From: Propionibacteriaceae bacterium ZF39
Lineage (GTDB): Bacteria; Actinomycetota; Actinomycetes; Propionibacteriales; Propionibacteriaceae
DNA: 64,000 nt
Assembly: GCA_039565995.1 (NCBI GenBank)
Contig: CP154795.1
Coordinates: forward strand, 1-64,000
Reading direction: 5' to 3'
In this document: piece by piece, positions 51,408-60,602 of the stretch
Layout: each line of letters starts with the position of its first letter
Position numbering within the stretch: the stretch's first letter is position 1
Notes under the pieces: generated by a model
Database searches by the model: none
What the model was told of the DNA's origin: nothing
What the model saw: only the letters and a program-made list of their open reading frames with translations
Position numbers and translations under genes: made by a program

Positions 51408-52874
51408 ATGTTCCGAAACCGGGCCGTCGTCGTGGGCGCGGGGCCGAATGGGCTGGCCGCGGCGATCGTGCTCGCGCGGGCGGGGATGGACGTCACGGTT
51501 TTCGAGGCCGAGTCGGAAGCCGGGGGAGCGACCCGGTCGGCGCCGGTGTTCGGCCCCGGCACGATCGTCGATCTGGGCTCGGCGGCGCATCCGCTCGGGG
51601 TCTCCAGTCCGTTCCTGCGGAGCCTTGATCTGGAGCGGCATGGGCTGCGCTGGATCCACCCCGACATCCCAGCCGCGCATCCGCTCGAGGACCGGCCCGC
51701 GGCGCTCCTGCATGCGTCCCTCGACCGCACGGCTGCCGAGTTGGGTCGGGACGGCCGGAGTTGGCGGTGGCTCCTCGGGTCGTCCGTGCGGCACTGGGAT
51801 CGGCTGACCGAGACCCTGCTCGGGCCCTTGGTGCGGATCCCGCGGGATCCGCTGGTGCTGGGGGATTTCGGGGTATGCGCGGTTGCGCCCGCGACGGCCC
51901 TCGCGCGGCTCGCGTTCTCGGACGAACCGGCCCGGGCCCTGTTCGCGGGCTGTGCCGCCCACTCCTTCGTGCCGTTGCACCATCCGCTCACGTCGGCGTT
52001 CGGGCTGTTGTTGGCCGCCGCCGCGCACTCCCGGGGTTGGCCCGTGGCCCAAGGGGGATCCCGGGCGATCGCGCGGGCGTTGGTGGCCGAACTCGAGGCG
52101 CACGGTGGGCGGGTGGTGACCGATCATCCGGTGGCGGACCTCGCCGAGCTCGGCCCGGCAGACCTGACCCTGCTCGACATCGGCCCGCGCGCGGCGCTCG
52201 ACCTTCTGGGTGATCGACTCCCCTCGAGGGTCGCGCGGGCGTTCCGGGCCTGGCGCTATGGCCCGTCCGCTCACAAGGTCGACTATCTCCTCGACGGGCC
52301 GGTGCCGTGGACCGATGAGCGCGTAGGGGGCGCAGGGACCGTGCATCTCGGCGGCACCATGGCGGAGATCGCCGAGGCCGAGTCGTTGGTCGCACAGGGC
52401 CGCCATCCCGAGCGGCCCTATGTCCTGCTCTGCCAACAGAGCGTGGCCGACGCGACCCGAGTGCCGCCCGGGCAACAGGTCGTCTATGCGTACGCCCACA
52501 CGCCGCGCGCCAGCGCCGACCCGGCCACGGGGCAGCGGATCGATGCGCAGATCGAACGGTTCGCCCCCGGGTTCCGCGATCGGATCCTTGCCCGCGTGGA
52601 GACCCCGCCCGCCGCGCTGGAGCGGTTCGACCGCAATCTCGTCGACGGCGACATCATCGGCGGATCGATCATCGGCACGCAACAGGTCCTGCGACCGAGA
52701 GCGACGCTGCAGCCCTATTCGCTCGGCGTACCCGGCGTCTTTCTCTGCTCCGCCTCCACCCCACCCGGCGGCGGCGTCCACGGCATGTCCGGCTATCACG
52801 CGGCCCGGGCTGCGTTGGCGTCGCTCCACCGCGGTTCACGGGACCGTTCCGCTGGTGGGCGCGTGGGAGAATGA
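51408..52874 (+). CDS. Phytoene-desaturase-like FAD oxidoreductase
   Basis: A 488-aa protein of the NAD(P)/FAD-dependent amine oxidase / CrtI group. FAD-binding motif VVVGAGPNGLAAAIVLARAG with the downstream acidic residue in VTVFEAESEAGGATRS; the C-terminal flavin motif is PGVFLCSASTPPGGGVHGMS. The substrate may be a lipid or isoprenoid, but no carotenoid genes are adjacent. The stop overlaps the start of argS by 4 bp (ATGA at 52871-52874). Confidence 0.87.
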   Translation: MFRNRAVVVGAGPNGLAAAIVLARAGMDVTVFEAESEAGGATRSAPVFGPGTIVDLGSAAHPLGVSSPFLRSLDLERHGLRWIHPDIPAAHPLEDRPAALLHASLDRTAAELGRDGRSWRWLLGSSVRHWDRLTETLLGPLVRIPRDPLVLGDFGVCAVAPATALARLAFSDEPARALFAGCAAHSFVPLHHPLTSAFGLLLAAAAHSRGWPVAQGGSRAIARALVAELEAHGGRVVTDHPVADLAELGPADLTLLDIGPRAALDLLGDRLPSRVARAFRAWRYGPSAHKVDYLLDGPVPWTDERVGGAGTVHLGGTMAEIAEAESLVAQGRHPERPYVLLCQQSVADATRVPPGQQVVYAYAHTPRASADPATGQRIDAQIERFAPGFRDRILARVETPPAALERFDRNLVDGDIIGGSIIGTQQVLRPRATLQPYSLGVPGVFLCSASTPPGGGVHGMSGYHAARAALASLHRGSRDRSAGGRVGE

Positions 52875-54514
52875 CCGTCGTGTCTTCCTTGCCCTCAGAG
52901 TTGAACGCCCGCGTGCAGGCCGTGGCCGGCATCGATCCCGAGCTGCGCGCTGCGACGAAGCCCCAGTTCGGTCATTTCCAGTCCAACGTCGCGTTGCGCC
53001 TGGCCAAGTCCGAGGGCAAGCTCCCGCGCGAGATTGCGCAGCGGATCGTGGACTCACTCGATGTTGCCGACCTGTGCGAGCCGCTGGAGATCGCAGGTCC
53101 GGGATTCATCAACTTCCGGCTGCGCAACGAGGTGCTCGCCGGGGCCGCGGAGGCGGTTCGCACGGATCCCGCCGCCGGCATCGTTCAGCACGGCGAATCG
53201 CAGAACGTGATCATCGACTATTCGAGCCCCAACGTGGCCAAGCAGATGCACGTCGGCCACCTGCGGACGACGATCATCGGCGACTGCTTCAATCGCGTGC
53301 TGACAGCGGTCGGCAACAACGTGCTCCCGCAGAACCACATCGGTGACTGGGGTACGCAGTTCGGCATGCTCATCGAGCAGATCCTCGAAGAGGGCACCGA
53401 CGTGTCGGCGCTGTCGCTTGAGGACGCGGAGGCGCTCTACAAGCGCGCGGCTTCGCACTTCAAGGATGACGAGGACTTCGCGACCCGGGCGCGGCAGCGG
53501 GTGGTGACCCTGCAGTCGGGCGACGAGGAGTCGCTGACCATCTGGCGGCAGCTGATCGAGACGTCGAAGGTCGGGTTCAACGAGGCGTACGCCCGCCTCA
53601 ACGTCCTGCTCACCGACGACCACCTGGCCGGGGAATCGATCTACAACGAGATGTTGCCCGACGTCGTCGCCGACCTGGAGGCGCGCGGTGTGGCGGTGGT
53701 CGACGACGGAGCTCTGTGCATCTTCACCGATGGCTTCGAGGCGCCCCTGATCGTGCGGAAACGCGATGGTGGTTATGGGTACGCCACCACCGACATGGCC
53801 GCCATCCGCTATCGCGTCAACGAGCTCAAGGGCGACCGGCTGATCTATGTCACCGACGCCCGGCAGGCCGGCCACTTTGCGCAGGTCTTCGCGGCTGCCC
53901 GCAAGGCCGGCTATCTGCTGGACAACGTGGTGGCCCAGCACATCGGCTACGGCATGGTCCTCGGCTCCGACAACCGGCCGTTCAAGACCCGCGACGGATC
54001 CGCCGCCACGCTGTCGAGCCTGCTGGATGCGGCCGAGGAGAACGCGGCACCGGAGATCGCGCTGGCGGCCATCAAGTACGCCGACCTGTCCTCCGGCCTG
54101 CAGAAGGACTACGTGTTCGACCCCGAGCGCATGACCAAGACGACCGGCGACACGGGCCCCTATCTGCAGTACGCCCATGCCCGCTGCAACCAGATCCTCC
54201 GCACGGCCGAGGCCGAGAACCTGACCGTCGGCCCGATCACCGTGGTGGACGAGCCCCAGGAACAGAACCTGGCCATGGCCCTGTCGCGGTTCGGCGAGGT
54301 TGTCGACCAGCTCGCCGCCGAGCTGCAGCCCCACAAGCTCTGCACCTACCTGTTCGAGCTGGCGACCGCGTTCTCGGTCTTCTATGAACACTGTCCCGTG
54401 CTCAAGAGCGACGGCGACACCCGGACCTCGCGCCTCGGCCTGGTCGCCGCCACGCGTGACGTGCTCGCCAAGGGCCTGGGCCTGCTGGGCATCGCCGCGC
54501 CCGAGCGCATGTGA
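52871..54514 (+). CDS. argS: Arginyl-tRNA synthetase
   Basis: A 547-aa class I aminoacyl-tRNA synthetase. The N-terminal additional domain contains PQFGHFQSNVALRLAKSEGK. The HIGH-type motif is in SSPNVAKQMHVGHLRTTIIGD (around His127 to His130). NHIGDWGTQFGMLIEQ, YATTDMAAIRYRV and the KMSKS-equivalent loop PFKTRDGSAATLSSLL follow, then an anticodon-binding domain ending in GIAAPERM. Start is ATG 52871 or GTG 52880 three codons later; a GAGAAT hexamer 7 nt before the GTG would fit a leaderless start. Essential for translation. Confidence 0.97.
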   Translation: MTVVSSLPSELNARVQAVAGIDPELRAATKPQFGHFQSNVALRLAKSEGKLPREIAQRIVDSLDVADLCEPLEIAGPGFINFRLRNEVLAGAAEAVRTDPAAGIVQHGESQNVIIDYSSPNVAKQMHVGHLRTTIIGDCFNRVLTAVGNNVLPQNHIGDWGTQFGMLIEQILEEGTDVSALSLEDAEALYKRAASHFKDDEDFATRARQRVVTLQSGDEESLTIWRQLIETSKVGFNEAYARLNVLLTDDHLAGESIYNEMLPDVVADLEARGVAVVDDGALCIFTDGFEAPLIVRKRDGGYGYATTDMAAIRYRVNELKGDRLIYVTDARQAGHFAQVFAAARKAGYLLDNVVAQHIGYGMVLGSDNRPFKTRDGSAATLSSLLDAAEENAAPEIALAAIKYADLSSGLQKDYVFDPERMTKTTGDTGPYLQYAHARCNQILRTAEAENLTVGPITVVDEPQEQNLAMALSRFGEVVDQLAAELQPHKLCTYLFELATAFSVFYEHCPVLKSDGDTRTSRLGLVAATRDVLAKGLGLLGIAAPERM

Positions 54515-54520
54515 CGGCCT

Positions 54521-54564
54521 CGCCCGGCAGACGGGGAGGTTGGGCCTCCGCGATCTGCCGGGCG
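54521..54564. terminator. Bidirectional terminator between argS and ptsH
   Basis: 11-bp outer stem CGCCCGGCAGA / TCTGCCGGGCG with a further GGAGG/CCTCC stem inside, between convergent genes. Confidence 0.8.
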
Positions 54565-54571
54565 GGTGGCG

Positions 54572-54832
54572 TCACTCGGCGTCGAGATCCTTTTCGACGA
54601 GCGCCGCGATCTCGGCGACGGCGGCCTCGTCTTCGGAGTCCACGGTGACGCTGGCACCCTTCTCGGCGCCCAGGGTCATGATGAGCAGAGGGCTGGTGGC
54701 GTCGACAGGCTCCTCGCCGTCGACGGCCAGGGTGATCTCAGCCTCGTATTTCTCGGCGGCCTCCGCGATGATCGCGGCCGGACGGGCGTGGAGGCCGACT
54801 TCGGAACCGACGATGACGGTGGTGCTGGGCAT
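54572..54832 (-). CDS. ptsH: PTS phosphocarrier protein HPr
   Basis: An 86-aa HPr. Active-site His15 in GLHARPA. A Ser at position 47 in DATSPLLIM aligns with the regulatory Ser46 of firmicute HPr, but actinobacteria often lack the kinase, so regulation there is not implied. It accepts phosphate from enzyme I (ptsI at 58821) and passes it to the fructose IIA domain of the neighbouring fruA. It is the last gene of the fruR-fruK-fruA-ptsH run, with 49 bp to the fruA stop. Confidence 0.97.
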   Translation of the reverse strand: MPSTTVIVGSEVGLHARPAAIIAEAAEKYEAEITLAVDGEEPVDATSPLLIMTLGAEKGASVTVDSEDEAAVAEIAALVEKDLDAE

Positions 54833-54881
54833 GGTGTTACCTCTTCCTTGAGTGTGTTGCTGGCTGTGGTTGGGAACAAGA

Positions 54882-56909
54882 TCAGACGGTGAGCGCGGCG
54901 CGGGCCTTGAGCTGCTTCAGCAGCAGCACTAGGGCGGCGGAGACGATCATGCCTGCGAGGATCGCGACGATGAAGCCCCAGATGGGATCGATCGCGAAGA
55001 AGACGAAGATGCCACCGTGGGGTGCCTTCGAGCCCACACCGAGGGCCATGATGAGCGCACCCGTAACAGCACCGCCGGCCATCATCGACGGGATGATCCG
55101 GAACGGATCGGCTGCTGCGAACGGGATGGCGCCCTCGGAGATGAACGACGCCCCCAGCAGCCAGGCGGCGCGCCCGTTCTCCTGCTCGATCGGCGTGAAC
55201 AGCTTGGGCCGCACGGCGGTGGCCAGCGCGAGCGCCAGCGGCGGCACCATGCCGGCTGCCATGACGGCGGCCATGATCTCCATCGAGGGCTGGCTGCTGA
55301 CCGCGAGCCCGGCCGTTGCGAAGGTATAGGCCGACTTGTTGACCGGCCCGCCGAGGTCGAAGCACATCATCAGGCCGAGGACGATCCCCAGGAGGATGGC
55401 GGCGCCACCGGACATGCCTTCCAGCCAGCCCGTCAGCCCCGTCATCAGGGCCGCCAGCGGTCGGCCGAGCAGGAGGAACATCAGGCCGCCCGAGATCAGC
55501 GTCGCGATGAGGGGAATGATGACGACCGGCATCAGCCCTCGCACCCAGCGCGGCACCTTGAAGCTGCCCAGCCACATGGCGACCAGACCGGCGATCAGGC
55601 CGCCCACGATGCCACCGATGAAGCCGGCGCCCACGGCTACCGCCACGGCACCCGCGGTGAATCCCGGAGCGATGCCGGGCCTGTCGGCAAGGGCGAACGC
55701 GATATAGCCCGCGAGCGCTGCGACCAGGAAGTTCATCGAGGTCGCACCCAGCGTGAACAGCACCGCGCCGAGATATTGCATCAGCCCGCCCTCGGGCAGG
55801 TTGGTCAGTGAATTCTGGATCACGACCTGTTCGGCCACATCGGTGATCTGATAGCCGCCGAACAGGAAGCCGAGCGCGATCAGGAGACCACCGGCCGCCA
55901 CGAACGGGATCATGTAGCTGACGCCCGTCATGAGTGCCTGCTGGATCCGCTTGCCCCAGCCGAGCTGGGTCCCCTTCCCCTGTGTTGGGTCCGCTTCTGC
56001 GCTCGGCGTGCCGGACACCCGGGGGGCATTCGGGTTCTCCGCCGCAGCCACCGCTTCCCTGAGCATCACCTCGGGTTCGTTGATGGCCCGCTTCACGCCG
56101 GACTCGATCACCGGCTTGCCCGCGAATCGCTCCCGTCCCTTCACGCCCACGTCCGTGGCGAAGATGACAGCATCGGCCGATGCGATCTGTTCCGCGGTCA
56201 CCGAGTCGGTCGCCGTGGAGCCCTGCGGCTCGGTGATGACATCGATGCCCAGCTCCTTGCCGGCGTTGACCAGATAGTCCGCCGCCATGAACGTGTGGGC
56301 GATGCCGGTCGGGCAGGCGGTGATGGCGATGACCGTACGCGGAGTCCCTGCACCCTCGGCCCGGCCTGCGCCTGCCGTCTCCTTGGCCGGGGCGACGTCG
56401 GCCGCGGTTGCCGTCTCCTTGGTCGGGGTGGCGGGGGCACCGGTGTCGGCCGGAGGCTCGACGACCCCACGGACCAGATCGGTGATCTCATCGGCGGACG
56501 ACGCCGAGCGCAGTGCGGCCAGGAAGTCCTTCTTGATCAGAGCCCGGGCCAGTTTCGTCAACAGCTTCATATGGTCGGCGCCGCCGGACTCGGCGGCCGC
56601 GATGAGGAAGACCAGGTCGGACGGGCCGTCCTTGGCGCCGAAGTCTATGGGCTCGGCGAGGCGTGCGAACCCCAGGGAGGCCTGGTTGACCGCGGCCGAA
56701 CGGCAATGGGGAATGGCAAACCCACCGGGCATGCCCGTCGGTGACTTCCCCTCCCGGGTGAGCGCATCGGCTGCCAACCCGTCGGCGTCGGCCCGCCCGG
56801 TGGCGGCGACAATCCCGGCGAGTCCACGGATCACGTCTTCCTTGGTGGATCCGAGGTTGACGTCCAGGGCGACGAGGCCCGGCTCGATGAGCGATGGACT
56901 GGTGGACAT
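54882..56909 (-). CDS. fruA: PTS fructose-specific enzyme IIABC
   Basis: A 675-aa permease taking up fructose as fructose-1-phosphate. Domain order: IIA (about 1-150) with phospho-His68 in GFAIPHCRS; a linker; IIB with phospho-Cys199 in ITACPTGIAHTFMAADYL; and IIC from about 315 with eight or so helices (GVSYMIPFVAAGGLLIALGF, MCFDLGGPVNKSAYTFATAG, GASFISEGAIPFAAADPFRI). All signature residues are present. Start ATG 56909 has AAAGGAGAA upstream; the earlier Met is not used. Confidence 0.97.
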   Translation of the reverse strand: MSTSPSLIEPGLVALDVNLGSTKEDVIRGLAGIVAATGRADADGLAADALTREGKSPTGMPGGFAIPHCRSAAVNQASLGFARLAEPIDFGAKDGPSDLVFLIAAAESGGADHMKLLTKLARALIKKDFLAALRSASSADEITDLVRGVVEPPADTGAPATPTKETATAADVAPAKETAGAGRAEGAGTPRTVIAITACPTGIAHTFMAADYLVNAGKELGIDVITEPQGSTATDSVTAEQIASADAVIFATDVGVKGRERFAGKPVIESGVKRAINEPEVMLREAVAAAENPNAPRVSGTPSAEADPTQGKGTQLGWGKRIQQALMTGVSYMIPFVAAGGLLIALGFLFGGYQITDVAEQVVIQNSLTNLPEGGLMQYLGAVLFTLGATSMNFLVAALAGYIAFALADRPGIAPGFTAGAVAVAVGAGFIGGIVGGLIAGLVAMWLGSFKVPRWVRGLMPVVIIPLIATLISGGLMFLLLGRPLAALMTGLTGWLEGMSGGAAILLGIVLGLMMCFDLGGPVNKSAYTFATAGLAVSSQPSMEIMAAVMAAGMVPPLALALATAVRPKLFTPIEQENGRAAWLLGASFISEGAIPFAAADPFRIIPSMMAGGAVTGALIMALGVGSKAPHGGIFVFFAIDPIWGFIVAILAGMIVSAALVLLLKQLKARAALTV

Positions 56910-56945
56910 GGGGTTCTCCTTTCGGGTGCGACGGTGCACCGAGAG

Positions 56946-57902
56946 TCAGATGGCGACGACCTCGACGTCGCCCGGTGAAGCCTGGTTGGGCGCCGGCACC
57001 GTGGTGCCGGGCAGGGACGCGGCGGCCGATCCGTAGGCAACGGCGTTGCGCAGGAGTGCGGCCCCGGTGTGGCCGGAGCATTCGGCGAGGACATAGCCGG
57101 CGAGGGATGAGTCGCCGGCGCCCACTGTGGAAAGAACGGTGACCGGGGGTGCGGCCGCCCGCCAGGCACCGTCGGCCGTCACGAGCAGGGCGCCCGATCC
57201 GCCGAGGGTCACCAGGGCTGCCCCGATCCCGCGGCCGACCAACCCACGGGCTGCGTCAAGGATCGGCCCGAGATCTCCGGCGGCAGCGGCGGCCTCCAAC
57301 TCGGGGCCGTTGCCGCCGACCAGCTGGGCAAGTTCGTCGGAGTTGGGCTTGATCAGGTCGGGAGCGGCCAGGTCCAGCGAGTCGGCCAGGGCACGCAGGG
57401 GGGCGTCGGAGGTGTCGACAGCAATGCGTACGCCCAGCGGCCGCAACGCCCGGACCATCCGGGCGTACCAATCCACCGGGGCACCCGGCGGCAGCGAACC
57501 GGACAGCGTCACCCACCGGGCATTGCGGGCGGATCCGACCAGGATGTCGGTGAGCAGCTCGACCTGCTGCTCAGTGACGGGCGCGCCCGGCTCGTTGAAC
57601 TTGGTCGTCGTCCCGTCTTCCTCGGTCAGCGTGAGGTTGGTGCGCACAGGTGAGTCGACGGCGACGTTGCGGCAGGGGAGCCCGATCACGTTGAGGGCGG
57701 TGAGGAGCGGATCGTGGGACGCGGCGGGAACCACGGCCAGCACAGGGCGCCCCGCCAGGTGGACGGCGCGAGCGATATTGACGCCCTTGCCGCCCGGCTC
57801 GGTGGTGATCTCGGTAAGGCGATGCACGCCACCGCGCTCGATGGTGCCCAGCACACGCGCAGTGCGATCCAGACTGGGGTTGGGAGTGAACGTGACGATC
57901 AT
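56946..57902 (-). CDS. fruK: 1-phosphofructokinase
   Basis: A 318-aa PfkB-family kinase that turns fructose-1-phosphate into fructose-1,6-bisphosphate with ATP. Seen: FTPNPSLDRTARV, EPGGKGVNIARAVHLAG, KPNSDELAQLVGGNGPELEA and the catalytic STVGAGDSSLAGYVLA with the base Asp. The start at 57902 overlaps the fruR stop by 4 bp (ATGA), so fruR and fruK are coupled. Confidence 0.97.
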   Translation of the reverse strand: MIVTFTPNPSLDRTARVLGTIERGGVHRLTEITTEPGGKGVNIARAVHLAGRPVLAVVPAASHDPLLTALNVIGLPCRNVAVDSPVRTNLTLTEEDGTTTKFNEPGAPVTEQQVELLTDILVGSARNARWVTLSGSLPPGAPVDWYARMVRALRPLGVRIAVDTSDAPLRALADSLDLAAPDLIKPNSDELAQLVGGNGPELEAAAAAGDLGPILDAARGLVGRGIGAALVTLGGSGALLVTADGAWRAAAPPVTVLSTVGAGDSSLAGYVLAECSGHTGAALLRNAVAYGSAAASLPGTTVPAPNQASPGDVEVVAI

Positions 57903-58657
57903 GCGACCACGACCTCGATTCCTTCGTCGGTGATCCGCTGGTGTTGGTTATCGGTGATGCCGCTGTCGGTGATCAGAACGTCGACGGCGCTCAGCGGCGC
58001 GAAGCTCACGGTGGTCTCGACGCCCAGCTTGCGAGAGTCGGCGAGCACGACGACCTTCTCGGCCGCCCGCACCATCGCCTCCTTCATTGCCGCCTCGTCC
58101 AGGTCGGGGGTCGAAAAGCCGTGGGCGGCGGAGATGCCGTTGGTGCCGATGAACGCAACGTCCACGCGCAGGCGGGCGAACTCTGCCGGCGAGCCCACGA
58201 CCGCCTGGGTGATGCCCCGGACCCGTCCGCCCACGACCCGCACGTCGGCATGCGGCCGATTGATCGAGATCGACTGGGCCGCCGGGAGGGAGTTGGTCAC
58301 GACGACGAAGTCATTGCTCAGGATCCGGGCCAGGCGGCCGGTGGTCGTGCCGGCGTCAACGATGATGGCAGCGCCTGGCTCGGGTAGCTGACCCAATGCG
58401 GCCAGGGCGATCCGCTCCTTCTCGGCGCTCGCGACCGCGTCTCGGTCACTGATCGATCGATCGCCCAGATTGAGGCTCTCGGCGAGCACGGCGCCGCCGT
58501 GCACTCTCCGCAGGACGCCCTGACGATCGAGGACTTCGAGATCGCGGCGGATGGTTTCGGGAGTGACGTTGAAGCGATCGGCCGCCAGCGTGACGGTGAT
58601 GCGACCGTCGGTGCGGGCGAAGTCGACGAGCGCCGACCGACGCTCCTCTGCATACAT
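57899..58657 (-). CDS. fruR: DeoR-family regulator of fructose PTS
   Basis: A 252-aa DeoR regulator. The HTH region (MYAEERRSALVDFARTDGRI and RFNVTPETIRRDLEVLDRQG) leads into VLRRVHGGA, and the sugar-phosphate sensing domain has VDAGTTTGRLARIL and FIGTNGISAAHGFSTPD. By analogy, fructose-1-phosphate should relieve repression. First gene of the fruR-fruK-fruA-ptsH operon, divergent from ptsI. Start ATG 58657 is preceded by GGGAGG; an upstream in-frame Met gives an atypical leader. Confidence 0.92.
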   Translation of the reverse strand: MYAEERRSALVDFARTDGRITVTLAADRFNVTPETIRRDLEVLDRQGVLRRVHGGAVLAESLNLGDRSISDRDAVASAEKERIALAALGQLPEPGAAIIVDAGTTTGRLARILSNDFVVVTNSLPAAQSISINRPHADVRVVGGRVRGITQAVVGSPAEFARLRVDVAFIGTNGISAAHGFSTPDLDEAAMKEAMVRAAEKVVVLADSRKLGVETTVSFAPLSAVDVLITDSGITDNQHQRITDEGIEVVVA

Positions 58658-58710
58658 GGCCACGATGCCTCCCTTTGGGTCGCCTGCAGCTCGTTGGATC
58701 TTTCGAACCA

Positions 58711-58764
58711 AACACAATCGGATGTTGTATTGAGTCCGATCATATTTGATTGTGTTGTATTCAG
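58711..58764. promoter_or_regulatory. Operator region between fruR and ptsI
   Basis: AACACAATC (58711-58719) and GATTGTGTT (58748-58756) form a perfect 9-bp inverted repeat. TGTTGTATTSAG is repeated directly at 58723-58734 and 58753-58764, 30 bp apart. The AT-rich repeats are candidate FruR (DeoR) sites controlling both directions. Confidence 0.65.
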
Positions 58765-58820
58765 CAAGCTTCTCGCGTATTCTTCTGTCAAGAGCCCCGG
58801 TCCCCAAGGAGGTAGGACCC

Positions 58821-60494
58821 ATGTCAGGAACCACGATCATCGGCACGGGCGTAGTGCCAGGAGTGGCCCGCGGGCCCGCTCTCTGGACATCGCCGCGCCC
58901 CCAGCTTCCGGAGCATCAGCCGACCGTCGCCGAACCGGAGCGAGCAGCGGAGACCGAGCGGTTCCGCGCGGCGACTGCCACCGTTTCGGGCCGCCTTGCC
59001 GATCGTGCCTCCGCGGCCTCGGGTGCCGCTGCCAATGTGCTCGGCGCCACAGCGGCCCTCGCCAGGGACAAGGGCTGGATGAAGGCGGCGGAGAAGCGAA
59101 TTGCCGGCGGGATGCCCGCGGCGCACGCGGCCGTGGCCGCGACCGAACAGTTCGCCACTCTCTTCGAGAAGATGGGCGGCCTGATGGCCGAGCGCGTGAC
59201 AGACCTCCGGGATATTCGGGACCGGGTGATCGCCGAACTGCTCGGTCAACCCGAACCCGGCGTGCCCACGCCCGCGCAGCCGTCGGTCCTGCTGGCCGAT
59301 GACCTGGCTCCCGCCGACACGGCCGGGCTGGATCCGCAGCTCATCGTCGCGCTGGTCACCGAGCTCGGCGGGCCGACGTCACATACGGCCATCATCGCTC
59401 GGCAGTTGGGCATTCCCTGCATCGTGGCGGCCGAGGCCATCGGCGGCATCGCCGCTGGCACAGACCTGCTGGTCGACGGGGCCGCCGGCACGGTCCGGGT
59501 CGGCGTCGACCCGACCGAGGCTGATCGTCTCGTGACCGAGGACGCGGTCCGCCGCGAGACCATCCGGGCGTGGCGGGGCCCGGCTCGCACCGCCGACGGG
59601 CACGACGTGCAACTGCTGGCGAACGTGCAGGACGGCGCAGGTGCCCGGGCGGCTGCCGAAAAATCCCAGGCCGAAGGGGTCGGGCTGTTCCGGACCGAGC
59701 TGTGCTTCCTGTCGGCCGACACCGAGCCGACCGTGGACCGTCAGCGGGAGATCTATGCCGAGGTGCTCACTGCCTACCCGGATCGAAAAGTCGTGATCCG
59801 GACGCTCGATGCCGGTTCCGACAAGCCGCTGAAGTTCGCCAACCTCGAACACGAGGAGAATCCGGCGATGGGCGTCCGCGGGATCCGACTCGCTACCGGC
59901 AACCCCGGCCTCCTCACGCATCAGCTGGATGCCATCGCGGAGGCCGCCCGGGAAACGGGCAACCAGCCGTGGGTCATGGCGCCCATGGTCGCCACCGTCG
60001 ATGAGGCGCGTGACTTCGCGGCGGCCTGCCGCGAGCGCAATCTGGTGCCGGGGATCATGGTCGAGGTCCCCGCCGTGGCCGTCCGGGCGCGGTTCTATCT
60101 GGAGCATGTCGGCTTCCTGTCGATCGGCACGAACGACCTGGCGCAATACACGATGGCGGCGGACAGGATGTCGCCCAGGCTTGCTGCCTTCACCGATCCG
60201 TGGCAGCCCGGAGTGCTGCAGCTCGTGGCCGATACGGCCCGAGCCGGCGCTGATAGCGGGAAGCCCGTGGGTGTCTGCGGCGAGGCTGCGGCGGATCCCC
60301 AGCTGGCGTGCGTCCTGATCGGGTTCGGAATTACGTCCCTGTCGATGGCCCACGGCGCGGTTGCCGGCGTCGGCGCCCAGTTGGCTTCGGTCACCCTTGA
60401 CCAATGTCGCGAGGCCGCCGAGGCCGTGTTGGCTGCAGCTGATGCCCAGACTGCTCGAAAAGCAGCCCGGGTGGCCTTGAGCTCATTCGCTTGA
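58821..60494 (+). CDS. ptsI: PTS enzyme I (phosphoenolpyruvate-protein phosphotransferase)
   Basis: A 557-aa enzyme I that moves phosphate from phosphoenolpyruvate to HPr. The phospho-His is in ELGGPTSHTAIIARQLGIPC (His188). The C-terminal PEP-binding barrel includes GVGLFRTELCFLSADTEPTV, RTLDAGSDKPLKF, NPAMGVRGIRLA, SIGTNDLAQYTMAADRM and the Cys motif GVCGEAAADPQLA. AAGGAGG (58806-58812) fixes the start. Divergent from fruR, sharing the operator region, so enzyme I is probably co-induced with the fructose operon. Confidence 0.97.
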   Translation: MSGTTIIGTGVVPGVARGPALWTSPRPQLPEHQPTVAEPERAAETERFRAATATVSGRLADRASAASGAAANVLGATAALARDKGWMKAAEKRIAGGMPAAHAAVAATEQFATLFEKMGGLMAERVTDLRDIRDRVIAELLGQPEPGVPTPAQPSVLLADDLAPADTAGLDPQLIVALVTELGGPTSHTAIIARQLGIPCIVAAEAIGGIAAGTDLLVDGAAGTVRVGVDPTEADRLVTEDAVRRETIRAWRGPARTADGHDVQLLANVQDGAGARAAAEKSQAEGVGLFRTELCFLSADTEPTVDRQREIYAEVLTAYPDRKVVIRTLDAGSDKPLKFANLEHEENPAMGVRGIRLATGNPGLLTHQLDAIAEAARETGNQPWVMAPMVATVDEARDFAAACRERNLVPGIMVEVPAVAVRARFYLEHVGFLSIGTNDLAQYTMAADRMSPRLAAFTDPWQPGVLQLVADTARAGADSGKPVGVCGEAAADPQLACVLIGFGITSLSMAHGAVAGVGAQLASVTLDQCREAAEAVLAAADAQTARKAARVALSSFA

Positions 60495-60602
60495 GCAGGT
60501 CGGGCACCACGTCGGGGCGCATTCCCACCGGCGGCCCAGCGAGAAGGGGTCGGCCCCGTGCCGTGCGAGGATGCCCCGGATGACAGAGGGGCAGGTAACC
60601 GT

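Noticed and set aside
52871-52880. Firm choice between the ATG and GTG starts of argS
   Set aside because: The ATGA overlap supports coupling, while a -10-like hexamer supports the GTG; sequence alone does not decide.
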